From contig CBDIBE010000010.1 in NCBI GenBank assembly GCA_965276815.1, positions 558,001-622,000 of the forward strand: a stretch of 64,000 nucleotides of DNA, read 5' to 3'. The notes below the pieces were generated by a model. It did not search any database. It was given only the letters and a program-made list of their open reading frames with translations, and was not told the DNA's origin. Shown piece after piece: positions 50,109 to 58,118 of the stretch (position 1 is the stretch's first letter; each line of letters begins with the position of its first letter). The position numbers were made by a program, and so were the translations under genes. The DNA is from JAVVHH01 sp965276815. Lineage in GTDB: Bacteria; Pseudomonadota; Alphaproteobacteria; Acetobacterales; Acetobacteraceae.

Positions 50109-51056
50109 ATGACTGCAACCGTGTTCATCGATGGCGAAGCTGGCACCACTGGCCTGGGAATCCGCGAGCGCCTCGCGGCTCTGCCCGAGGTGACGGTCCG
50201 CAGCATCGACCCGGCCCGCCGCAAGGACCCAGCGGCACGCCGGGCCATGATGGAGGAGGTCGATCTCGTTGTGCTCTGCCTGCCGGATGCGGCGGCGCGC
50301 GAGAGTGCGGCGCTGGTGGCGAGCCTGGATCGCAAGCCGAAGCTGCTCGACGCGAGCACGGCGCATCGCTGCGACCCCGATTGGGTTTATGGGTTTGCCG
50401 AGCTCGAGCCGGGCCAGACGAAGCTGATCGCCCATGCCGACCGGGTCGCCAATCCCGGCTGCTACGCGACCGGCGCGATCGCGCTGCTTCGGCCGCTGGT
50501 CGAATCCGCGCTGATCCCCCGCGACTACCCTCTCACAGTGAACGCCGTCAGCGGCTACTCGGGCGGCGGACGCAGCATGATCGAGGCGCACGAGGGATCG
50601 GGTGGGCCGGCTTTCGAGCTGTATGCGCTGGGGCTCGAACACAAGCACGTGCCCGAAGTGGTGGACTACGCCGGGCTCGGCCGACGCCCGATCTTCGTGC
50701 CTTCGGTGGCGCATATGCGCCAGGGCATGCTTGTTTCTATCCCGCTGCACCTGGACGTTTTGCCCGGGCGGCCCTCGGTCGCCAACCTGCAGTCTGCGCT
50801 CGAGGGTTGGTATGAAGGCGCCGAGCAGGTGCGCGTGCTGTCAGCCGAAGCGGTAGGCAAGCTCGAGCCGACGGCGCTGAACGGCACCGATATCATGGAG
50901 CTGCGAGTCTTCGGCCACGCGGCGCATGGCCACGTCGTGCTGGTGGCCCGGCTCGACAACCTCGGCAAAGGCGCCTCGGGGGCGGCGGTGCAGAACATCC
51001 GGCTGATGCTCGGATTGGGCCAGGGTGCTGCGAGGGAGCTGGCGCATGCTGTATGA
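50109..51056 (+). CDS. argC: N-acetyl-gamma-glutamyl-phosphate reductase (short type)
   Basis: The protein has 315 residues, the short AGPR form of alphaproteobacteria. FIDGEAGTTGLGIRERLA is the NADP-binding start, VANPGCYATGAIALLRPL contains the active-site Cys (about 117), and YSGGGRSMIEAHEGSGG and HMRQGMLVSIPLHL are subtype hallmarks. It reduces N-acetylglutamyl phosphate in arginine synthesis. GGAGGG precedes the ATG. The stop overlaps the next gene by 11 bases. Confidence 0.93.
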   Translation: MTATVFIDGEAGTTGLGIRERLAALPEVTVRSIDPARRKDPAARRAMMEEVDLVVLCLPDAAARESAALVASLDRKPKLLDASTAHRCDPDWVYGFAELEPGQTKLIAHADRVANPGCYATGAIALLRPLVESALIPRDYPLTVNAVSGYSGGGRSMIEAHEGSGGPAFELYALGLEHKHVPEVVDYAGLGRRPIFVPSVAHMRQGMLVSIPLHLDVLPGRPSVANLQSALEGWYEGAEQVRVLSAEAVGKLEPTALNGTDIMELRVFGHAAHGHVVLVARLDNLGKGASGAAVQNIRLMLGLGQGAARELAHAV

Positions 51057-51573
51057 ACTCGATGGCGTCGAACCTCGGCTGGCGGACGGCGCCTGGGTGG
51101 CGCCGACCGCGGTCGTGATCGGCGATGTCTGGCTCGGCGAGCGCGCGACGGTCTGGTTCAACTGCCTCGTCCGCGGTGACACCAACCGAATCCGCATCGG
51201 CGCGCGCTCCAATATCCAGGACGGGTCCGTCCTGCATGTAAATCCAGGGGAGGAATGGGTCTGTGAGATCGGCACGGATGTGACCGTCGGCCATGCCGCG
51301 ATCGTCCATGCCTGCAAGCTGGAGAATTTCGCCTTTGTCGGCATGGGCGCGACCGTGCTGGATGGGGCGGTCATCGAGGAGGGGGCGATGCTGGCCGCAG
51401 GCGGTCTGCTGACCCCCGGCAAACGCATCCCGCGCCGGGAACTCTGGGGCGGCCGTCCCGCGCGCAAGATGCGCGACATTCCAGACGAGGATCGCGCGAA
51501 TATGGACAGGATCGCGGTGCATTACGCAGCGCTCGGACAGAAATATCGCGCCAGCCTGCGCCCGCTGGGATGA
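51046..51573 (+). CDS. Gamma-class carbonic anhydrase-like protein
   Basis: The protein has 175 residues of left-handed beta-helix hexapeptide repeats. The three metal His positions are visible: DGSVLHVNPG (first) and VGHAAIVHACKL (second and third). LVRGDTNRIRIGARSNIQDG is the conserved Arg/Asp/Gln region. Members are zinc enzymes or ferripyochelin-binding-like proteins. It overlaps argC and is probably translated from the same mRNA. Confidence 0.87.
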   Translation: MLYELDGVEPRLADGAWVAPTAVVIGDVWLGERATVWFNCLVRGDTNRIRIGARSNIQDGSVLHVNPGEEWVCEIGTDVTVGHAAIVHACKLENFAFVGMGATVLDGAVIEEGAMLAAGGLLTPGKRIPRRELWGGRPARKMRDIPDEDRANMDRIAVHYAALGQKYRASLRPLG

Positions 51574-51597
51574 CCGGCGGATCGCGTTCGTAATGAA

Positions 51598-51648
51598 CTA
51601 CCCTCACCTAACCCTCCCGGAGGGAGAGGGCTTGAAAGGTGAGGGTAG
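51598..51648 (+). repeat. Cruciform intergenic repeat carrying the lipoprotein's ribosome binding site
   Basis: CTACCCTCACCT (51598-51609) is perfectly complementary to AGGTGAGGGTAG (51637-51648), with an inner CCCTCCC/GGGAGGG-like stem. It belongs to the same family as the repeats at 22452 and 25634, but is complete. The 3' arm holds the only Shine-Dalgarno (GAGG) for the ATG at 51650. Confidence 0.65.
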
Positions 51649-51649
51649 G

Positions 51650-52231
51650 ATGGTGCGCAAGCTTCTGATCGTCGCAGTCTGCTTGCTTTCCGCAGGGTGT
51701 GCCGATGCACCGCCACCGGCGCTGCTCGACGTGTCGCAGTTGCCTGCGGGCGCGTTGGGCTCGGACCCCGATGCCGATCAAGCGGCGCTCAACCTCGCCC
51801 AGGCGGCGTTTGCCGATCCGGACACCACCTACGGGCACCCCGCGCAGGCGGCCCGGGCCGTTGCCGCCATGGATTACATCGCCGGCGAATGGTCCTACAA
51901 CCCGCGATGGGCCTTCGTATCAGCCGACACCAAGCAACTTCTGCTGCAAGGGCGTGAGCAAGTCCGGCAGACCGTAGGCGTGGCGCCGGGCGCGACCTCG
52001 CAGATGGTGGTCGATCACCTCATCGCGGCCGCTAACGCGCTGACCGCTGGTGACCAAGCCACCGCGATCCAGCAACTTGGCCCGCCGGTGTTCAACGCGC
52101 CTGGCGCAGAGGTCTTGGCCCGGCTGTCGAAGCTGCCCAACCTGCAGACTGCGAGCACCGCGACAACGCAGGCCACTGACGAACTCTTTCCGGGCAACTC
52201 AAACGGCCAGCCCGCAGTGCCTATTCCGTGA
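51650..52231 (+). CDS. Lipoprotein of unknown function
   Basis: The protein has 193 residues. The signal MVRKLLIVAVCLLSAGC has lipobox LSAGC. The mature protein is Ala-rich, with a conserved-looking block AARAVAAMDYIAGEWSYNPR (about 68-87) and a helical middle. No catalytic motif was seen. Translation starts one base after the repeat arm. The last 11 bases overlap the convergent secreted-protein gene. Confidence 0.7.
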   Translation: MVRKLLIVAVCLLSAGCADAPPPALLDVSQLPAGALGSDPDADQAALNLAQAAFADPDTTYGHPAQAARAVAAMDYIAGEWSYNPRWAFVSADTKQLLLQGREQVRQTVGVAPGATSQMVVDHLIAAANALTAGDQATAIQQLGPPVFNAPGAEVLARLSKLPNLQTASTATTQATDELFPGNSNGQPAVPIP

Positions 52232-52589
52232 CGGCCCGCGTCTCTTGCTTCTTACGGTCCCAGAACAGCGTCACTTTCGAGATGTTGCAGAGATTCAGGC
52301 CCTGCCAGGTCGCCTCATCCCCATCATTGTATTTCACCTTCATGTCCCACTGGCAGGCATTATCCGGCGCGTGGAAGGTGATGTTCACGATGTGGCCATC
52401 CTCAAGCGAGTCGTCGCCCATGACGTCGTTGCCCCAATTGCGGCTGCTGGAGCGGCTGACATAGACTTCGTCGATCTGGTAGCCGGTTCGATTCATCAAA
52501 GAAAAGTCCTGCTGCCCGGCCTGGGCTTGCCGGCTCGGGACAAAGGCAATCATGCCGAACATGAACAACAAGGGGATTAGACGACCCAC
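52221..52589 (-). CDS. Secreted small protein, N-TGY-I / WG-DVLG-type family
   Basis: The protein has 122 residues. GTG 52589 is preceded by GAGGAG; the longer frame upstream is not protein-like. A signal peptide ends at SRQAQA. The mature domain shows SLMNRTGYQIDEVYVSRSSS, NWGNDVMGDDSLEDGHIV and CQWDMKVKYNDGDEATWQGL NLC with two Cys that may bond. This is a recognisable but uncharacterised secreted family of proteobacteria. Its ribosome binding site is locked in a 10-bp hairpin. Confidence 0.72.
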   Translation of the reverse strand: MGRLIPLLFMFGMIAFVPSRQAQAGQQDFSLMNRTGYQIDEVYVSRSSSRNWGNDVMGDDSLEDGHIVNITFHAPDNACQWDMKVKYNDGDEATWQGLNLCNISKVTLFWDRKKQETRAVTE

Positions 52590-52592
52590 AAC

Positions 52593-52621
52593 GCTCTCCT
52601 CGGTTGCTTTACGAGGAGAAC
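52593..52621 (-). promoter_or_regulatory. Hairpin sequestering the ribosome binding site of the secreted protein
   Basis: On the minus-strand transcript GTTCTCCTCG pairs with CGAGGAGAGC, ten pairs including one G-U, around the loop TAAAGCAAC. The 3' arm contains the whole GAGGAG Shine-Dalgarno, four bases before the GTG. The fold would block initiation until opened by heat, a protein or a ribosome. Confidence 0.5.
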
Positions 52622-52648
52622 GATCGGCCAAAAAGCTTAAGGTTCGGT

Positions 52649-54463
52649 TTAGGCCTTCACCTGCACATAGCTGCCCGGGGCCGGCTCGATCATTTTGTGC
52701 CCGTCCGCGCCGGGGACGCGTGCCGGGACCTGTTCCTTGTCGTGCGCCAGGATCCAGCGATGCCAATCCGGCCACCAGCTCCCCGCCATCTCGCTGGCCG
52801 ACGCGAGCCAGGTTTCCGGGTCCGGCGGCAGAGACGTGTTGATCCAGTGGCTATACTTGCCGCCCTCCGGCGGGTTGACGACGCCGGCGATATGTCCGCT
52901 CGCGGCAAGCACGAAGCGGTTCTCACCCTGCAGTAGCTGCGTGCCGCGGTAAGTGCTCTTCCATGGCGCGATGTGGTCTTCGCGGGTCGACAGGAAGTAA
53001 GCCGGCACCTTGATCTTGCGCAAATCAATTTCCTGCCCGTTCAACTCAATACCGCCGGGGCGGCACAGCAGGTTCTCCTGATACATCTTGCGCAAATAGA
53101 AGCTGTGCATCGCCGCGGGCATGCGGGTGCTATCGCTGTTCCAATAAAGTAGGTCGAACGGGAAGGGCTCATTGCCCATCAGGTAGTTGTTGACGACGAA
53201 GGACCAGATCAGGTCGTTGGCGCGAAGCATGTTGAAGGTCGTCGCCATCTCGCTGCCCTCGAGATAGCCGCGCTTCTCCATTTTCTCCTCGAGCGCGCGC
53301 AACTGCTCCTCGTCGATGAACACGCCGAGCTCGCCGGCCTCTTGGAAGTCCGTCATGGTGACGAAGAAGGTCGCGGTCTTGACCCGGTCGTCCCCGCTCA
53401 CGGCCATCCAGGCCAGCGTGCTCGCCAGCAGGGTGCCCCCGAGGCAGTAGCCGATCGCGTTGACCTCACGCTCCCCGGTCGCCTGCTCGATCGCGTCCAG
53501 GGCGGCCAGAATGCCCTTGGTCATGTAATCGTCGAAACGCATCTCCGCGAGATGTTCGTCGGGGTTGACCCAGCTGACCATAAAGACGGTATGCCCCTGG
53601 CTTACCGCCCAGCGCACCAGGCTGTTCTTCGGCCGCAAGTCGAGAATATAGAATTTGTTGATCCAGGGTGGAATGATCAGCAGCGGCCGCTTCAGAACCG
53701 TCTCAGTTGTCGGCGAGTATTGGATGAGCTGGATCAGCTCGTTCTGATAGACCACCTGGCCCTCGGAGATGGCGATGTTCTGGCCGAGCCTAAAGGCGTC
53801 CGTGTCGGTCATCTTGATGGTCAGCTTGCCGCGCCCGCGCTCCAGGTCGGACAACAAATTGTTCAAGCCGCGCAGCAGGTTCTCGCCGCCGGTTTCGGCG
53901 GTGCGCCGCAGCACCTCGGGGTTGGTGAGCAGGAAATTGCTGGGACTCATCGCGTCGACGAACTGGCGCGCATAAAAATCGACTTTCTGGGCGGTCTTGG
54001 CGTCCAGGCCATCGACGTGGCTCACCACCTCTTGCACGTAGCGCGCGGAGAGCAGGTAGGACTGCTTGATGAAGTCGAAGACCTCGTTCTCCTTCCAGGC
54101 GTCATCCTTGAAGCGGCGGTCCTTCGGATCGGCCTGGATGACCGGCTCGGGCTTGCCGTCCATGCCAAAGATCCGGCGCGTCGTGTTCTGCCAAAGCGTC
54201 ATGTAGTCCTGCCAGAACCCGATCTGCGCCTTCATCAGGCTGGCCGGGTCCTTCATGAGCTGGGCCGTCATCTCCATGAAGGCGTGGCCGACATTCATCG
54301 GGTCGAACTCAGGCGCCTCGTGCGACTGCCGGTTGAGCCACTCGGTCACCAGCCGCTGCGAGCGCTCGGCGATGTCGGCCATGGAGCGGCCGAGCACGGC
54401 CGGGTCGGCGATCTTGAAGCCGAGGCTGTCGGTGGCGGGTTCGGGTTTGGCTGTATCGGCCAT
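52649..54463 (-). CDS. phaC: Class I poly(3-hydroxyalkanoate) synthase
   Basis: The protein has 604 residues from ATG 54463 with AAGGA nine bases upstream. The lipase-like box is AIGYCLGGTLLASTLAW (catalytic Cys near 333), the acid is in FLSTREDHIAPWKS (Asp near 488), and the His in LAASGHIAGVVNPP (near 517). TTRRIFGMDGKPEPVIQADP and KDRRFKDDAWKENEVFDFIK are class I N-terminal marks. It polymerises hydroxyacyl-CoA at granules. phaA, phaB and phasins are not in this window. Confidence 0.93.
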   Translation of the reverse strand: MADTAKPEPATDSLGFKIADPAVLGRSMADIAERSQRLVTEWLNRQSHEAPEFDPMNVGHAFMEMTAQLMKDPASLMKAQIGFWQDYMTLWQNTTRRIFGMDGKPEPVIQADPKDRRFKDDAWKENEVFDFIKQSYLLSARYVQEVVSHVDGLDAKTAQKVDFYARQFVDAMSPSNFLLTNPEVLRRTAETGGENLLRGLNNLLSDLERGRGKLTIKMTDTDAFRLGQNIAISEGQVVYQNELIQLIQYSPTTETVLKRPLLIIPPWINKFYILDLRPKNSLVRWAVSQGHTVFMVSWVNPDEHLAEMRFDDYMTKGILAALDAIEQATGEREVNAIGYCLGGTLLASTLAWMAVSGDDRVKTATFFVTMTDFQEAGELGVFIDEEQLRALEEKMEKRGYLEGSEMATTFNMLRANDLIWSFVVNNYLMGNEPFPFDLLYWNSDSTRMPAAMHSFYLRKMYQENLLCRPGGIELNGQEIDLRKIKVPAYFLSTREDHIAPWKSTYRGTQLLQGENRFVLAASGHIAGVVNPPEGGKYSHWINTSLPPDPETWLASASEMAGSWWPDWHRWILAHDKEQVPARVPGADGHKMIEPAPGSYVQVKA

Positions 54464-54534
54464 AATTTGCTGTCCTTTCCGGAGACGCCGCTGCCGCGCT
54501 ATCAACGGCGTAAGCGCATGATGGATCTTCATTG

Positions 54535-55581
54535 ATGTGGACGTTTCGAGGCCCAGAAAGTAGGAGGCGCACCGGCTCGCGGCAAGTCGCTGCCGTGCTG
54601 GCCTGCTTGCTTTGCCTGGCAGGTTGCGAGAGCGTCGGCAACACGATCTCCGACGCCTACGATAGCAAGCTTCCCCTCGATCAGCCGGAGGATTGGTGGC
54701 ACCAGCTGCAGGGCGGCATGATCGCGCAGCAGCGTCCGCCGCCGCCGGGGGCGACGGACCCATATCCCAACCTGGATCTGGTGCCGCCGCGGCCGACGCC
54801 GACCGACGCGGTGACCCGGCACAGGCTGCTGGCCCAGCTTGCCGCCCAGCGCGATCTCGCCAGGCAGACGGTAGCGCAGCAGCCGATCGTCTGGCCGGTT
54901 CCGGGCGCGCCGACGCCGCCCCAGCCGGCCCAGGCCCAGCCAGCGACGCCGCAGCCGGCGGCGGCAGCCCCGGCGCCGGCAGCGGGCGCCAAGCCAGCTC
55001 CCGCCGCGGCGCCGGCCGCAACCCCGAACCCGGCGGCGCCCCCCGCCGATACCGGCATGACCGCGACGTTCGCGGCCGCCGACGCCCCGGCAAAGCCGGT
55101 CGCGCCGCCGCCTACACCGGCGCCGGATCCCTCGCCGCCGGCCGCCTTCACCGCGCCGCCGCCGCGCCTGGCTTCGGCTCCGCCCGTGCCGGTGGGCGCG
55201 ATCCCAACCCTACCCACCGCCGCGCCGCCCCTGCCGGAGCTGCCCGGCATCCCGGCCGCGACCACGGCGCCGGCGACACCGCGGCCGCTGCCGTCGGCCA
55301 GCTTTGTGTTCGCCCGCGGCTCCGATGTGCTGCCGCCGGCCGCTGAGACGGCGCTGCGGCATCTCGTATCGATGCGGGCCGGCGCCGCCACGATTGCAGT
55401 GTCCGCCGGCGGGGAGGCGGTGTCCGCCAGCCCGGATGCCCAGGCCGCCGCGTTGCCGCTCGCACTGCGCCGGGTCGGCGCGATCACGGCCACGCTGATC
55501 GCAGCGGGAGTTCCGCCGGCCGCGCTGCGCTCGAATGCGGCGGCTCTGGGTCGCGACGGGTCCGCGCGTCTGGTAGACTAA
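54535..55581 (+). CDS. Pro/Ala-rich lipoprotein with degenerate OmpA-like C-terminus
   Basis: The protein has 348 residues. A basic N-terminus runs into AAVLACLLCLAGC (lipobox, Cys near 31), then SVGNTISDAYDSKLPLDQPED and a ~150-residue Pro/Ala linker. From SFVFARGSDVLPPAAETALR (about 257) a ~90-residue domain has the OmpA/Pal outline, yet lacks the usual peptidoglycan-binding Asp and Arg pattern. It is divergent from phaC across 71 bases. Anchoring to the outer membrane is predicted; the function is unknown. Confidence 0.65.
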   Translation: MWTFRGPESRRRTGSRQVAAVLACLLCLAGCESVGNTISDAYDSKLPLDQPEDWWHQLQGGMIAQQRPPPPGATDPYPNLDLVPPRPTPTDAVTRHRLLAQLAAQRDLARQTVAQQPIVWPVPGAPTPPQPAQAQPATPQPAAAAPAPAAGAKPAPAAAPAATPNPAAPPADTGMTATFAAADAPAKPVAPPPTPAPDPSPPAAFTAPPPRLASAPPVPVGAIPTLPTAAPPLPELPGIPAATTAPATPRPLPSASFVFARGSDVLPPAAETALRHLVSMRAGAATIAVSAGGEAVSASPDAQAAALPLALRRVGAITATLIAAGVPPAALRSNAAALGRDGSARLVD

Positions 55582-55601
55582 GTCTCTCAAATGGATGTCC
55601 G

Positions 55602-56819
55602 ATGACCCAAGAGTTCCACCGCATCCGCCGTATGCCGCCCTACGTGTTCGCCGAGGTGAACGAGGCCAAGGCCCGCGCGCGCGCCGCCGGCGAGGACATT
55701 ATCGACCTCGGCATGGGCAACCCCGACTCCGGGACCCCCGCCCACATCGTCGCCAAGCTGGTCGAGGCCGTGCAGGACCCGCGGACGCATCGCTACTCCA
55801 CCAGCAAGGGGATCCCCGGTCTGCGCCGGGCGCTCGCCGCCTATTATGAGCGCCGGTTCGAGGTGAAGCTCGACCCGGAGACCGAGGTGGTGGCGACGTT
55901 GGGCTCCAAGGAGGGCCTGGCCAATCTCGCCGCGGCGATCACCAGCCCCGGCGACACCATCCTGGTGCCGAACCCGTCCTACCCCATCCACCAATTCGGC
56001 TTCATCATCGCCGGCGCCAGCGTACGCAGCATTCCGGCGGCGCCGGACGACACGATGCTGCGGGCGCTGGACGTCGCGGTGCGGCATAGCGTGCCGAAGC
56101 CGACGGCGCTGATCGTCAACTTCCCCAGCAACCCGACCGCGTACCTCGCCGATTACGCCTTCTACCAGCAGATCGTCGCATTCTGCCGCCGGCACGACAT
56201 CTTCATCATGTCCGACCTCGCGTACGCGGAAATCTACTTCAACGGCGAGCCGCCGCCCTCGCTGCTGCAGGTGCCGGGCGCCAAGGACATCGCGGTCGAG
56301 TTCACCAGCCTGTCGAAGACCTATTCCATGCCGGGCTGGCGCATGGGGTTTGCTGCCGGCAATGCGCGGCTGATCGGCGCGCTCGCGCGGATGAAGTCGT
56401 ACCTCGACTACGGCGCCTTCACGCCGATCCAGGTCGCCGCCACGGCCGCGCTGAACGGGCCGCAGGACTGCGTGGCCGAAATGCGCGCGCTCTATCGCGA
56501 GCGGCGGGATGTGCTGGTGCGGGGTCTGGCGGGCGTGGGCTGGGACATGCCGAGCCCGGATGGCTCGATGTTCGTCTGGGCGCCGATCCCGCCGCGCTAC
56601 GCCGATCTCGGCAGCGTCGAGTTCAGCAAGAAGCTGCTTGCCCGCGCCAAGGTGGCCGTGGCGCCGGGAATCGGCTTCGGCGAACACGGCGACGGGTATG
56701 TGCGGATTGCGCTGGTGGAGAATACGCACCGGCTGCGCCAGGCGATCCGCAACATTCGTGGATTCCTGCAGGTTGAGAGCACCGTGGCGCCGCGCGCGGC
56801 CGAAGCCGTGGCGCAATGA
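55602..56819 (+). CDS. alaC: Class I aminotransferase, AlaC/LL-DAP-type
   Basis: The protein has 405 residues. PYVFAEVNEAKARARAAGE with IIDLGMGNPDSGTPAHIV (about 34), LIVNFPSNPTAYLAD (about 168), the PLP Lys in FTSLSKTYSMPGWRMGFAAG (about 230) and FAVAPGIGFGEHGDGYVRIA-like end segments match AlaC-type transaminases, which form alanine from pyruvate or act in methionine/diaminopimelate routes. The stop overlaps hom (ATGA), a pairing found in many alphaproteobacteria. Confidence 0.88.
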   Translation: MTQEFHRIRRMPPYVFAEVNEAKARARAAGEDIIDLGMGNPDSGTPAHIVAKLVEAVQDPRTHRYSTSKGIPGLRRALAAYYERRFEVKLDPETEVVATLGSKEGLANLAAAITSPGDTILVPNPSYPIHQFGFIIAGASVRSIPAAPDDTMLRALDVAVRHSVPKPTALIVNFPSNPTAYLADYAFYQQIVAFCRRHDIFIMSDLAYAEIYFNGEPPPSLLQVPGAKDIAVEFTSLSKTYSMPGWRMGFAAGNARLIGALARMKSYLDYGAFTPIQVAATAALNGPQDCVAEMRALYRERRDVLVRGLAGVGWDMPSPDGSMFVWAPIPPRYADLGSVEFSKKLLARAKVAVAPGIGFGEHGDGYVRIALVENTHRLRQAIRNIRGFLQVESTVAPRAAEAVAQ

Positions 56820-58108
56820 GCCGGCCGCTTTCGGTCGGCGTCGCCGGGCTGGGCACGGTCGGCGCGGAGGTGTTGCGTCTGCTGCGCGACAATGCGGACA
56901 TGGTGGCGGCGCGGGCTGGGCGGCGCGTGGCGGTGACCGCGGTTTCCGCCCGCGATCGGTCGCGCGACCGCGGCATCTCGGTCGAAGGGCTGCGCTGGCA
57001 TGACGACCCGGTGGCGCTCGCGTCCGACCCGGACGTCGACGTCGTCGTCGAACTGATCGGCGGCAGCGATGGGCCGGCCCGCGCGCTGGTGCAGGCCGCG
57101 CTCGAGGCCGGCAAGCCCGTGGTCACCGCCAACAAGGCGCTGCTCGCCGTGCATGGCGCCGCACTCGCCGAATTGGCCGAACAACGCGCGACGCCGCTCG
57201 CCTTCGAGGCCGCGGTCGCCGGCGGCATCCCGGTCATCAAGGCGCTGCGCGAGGGTCTGGCGGGAAACCGCATCGACCGAGCCGCTGGCATCCTGAACGG
57301 CACCTGCAACTACATCCTGACGGCGATGCGCGAACAGGGGCGGGAGTTCGCCGACGTGCTCGCCGATGCGCAGCGCCTGGGTTACGCCGAGAGTGACCCG
57401 AGCTTCGACGTGGACGGGATCGACGCGGCGCATAAGCTGGCGATCCTGGCGGCGCTCGCCTTCAACCGGCCCGTCGATTTCGGCGCCGTGCATATCGAGG
57501 GTATCCGCGCCGTCTCCGCCGTCGACATCGCCTTCGCCACCGACCTCGGCTACCGGATCAAGCTGCTCGGCATCGCGCGGCGGACCGGGCAGGGGATCGA
57601 GATGCGGGTGCATCCGGCGATGGTGAAGCTGTCCAACCCGCTCGCGCGGGTCGACGGCGTGTTCAATGCGGTTGAGATCGAGGGGGATTTCGTCGGCCGG
57701 GTCATGCTGCAGGGACGCGGCGCCGGCGCCGGGCCGACGGCGAGCGCCGTGGTGGCCGATCTGGTGGATCTCGCGCGCGGACGCGGCGCCCCGGTCTGGG
57801 GTATGGCGGGATCGGCGCTGACCCGGCTGCCCGTCGTCGCCATGGCAGCGCATCAGGGCGCCTATTATCTCCGGCTCATGGTGGTGGACCGTCCCGGCGT
57901 GATCGCCGACGTCGCCGCGGCGCTGCGCGATGCCGGGGTGAGCCTGGAGAGCATGCTGCAGCGCGGGCGCGCGCCCGGCGAGGTGGTGCCGGTGGTGCTC
58001 GTCACCCACGAGACCGACGAGAGAGCGATGCTTGCGGCCCTCGACCAGATCGCGGCCAATGACGCCGTGCTCGAGCCGCCCGCCCTGATCCGTATCGAGC
58101 CTGCATAG
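56816..58108 (+). CDS. hom: Homoserine dehydrogenase
   Basis: The protein has 430 residues; ATG overlaps the aminotransferase stop. NAD(P) fold GVAGLGTVGAEVLRLL, active region VTANKALLAVHG (about 101), AFEAAVAGGIPVIKALREGL, ILNGTCNYILTAM (about 162) and DPSFDVDGIDAAHKLAILAA give the enzyme. A C-terminal ACT domain (from about 350, RLMVVDRPGVIADVAAALRD) is the threonine-sensing part. It reduces aspartate semialdehyde toward threonine and methionine. Confidence 0.94.
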   Translation: MSRPLSVGVAGLGTVGAEVLRLLRDNADMVAARAGRRVAVTAVSARDRSRDRGISVEGLRWHDDPVALASDPDVDVVVELIGGSDGPARALVQAALEAGKPVVTANKALLAVHGAALAELAEQRATPLAFEAAVAGGIPVIKALREGLAGNRIDRAAGILNGTCNYILTAMREQGREFADVLADAQRLGYAESDPSFDVDGIDAAHKLAILAALAFNRPVDFGAVHIEGIRAVSAVDIAFATDLGYRIKLLGIARRTGQGIEMRVHPAMVKLSNPLARVDGVFNAVEIEGDFVGRVMLQGRGAGAGPTASAVVADLVDLARGRGAPVWGMAGSALTRLPVVAMAAHQGAYYLRLMVVDRPGVIADVAAALRDAGVSLESMLQRGRAPGEVVPVVLVTHETDERAMLAALDQIAANDAVLEPPALIRIEPA

Positions 58109-58118
58109 GAGCGACACA

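Noticed and set aside
53342..54535. 397-codon plus-strand frame opposite phaC
   Set aside because: Antisense of a conserved synthase; no family features.
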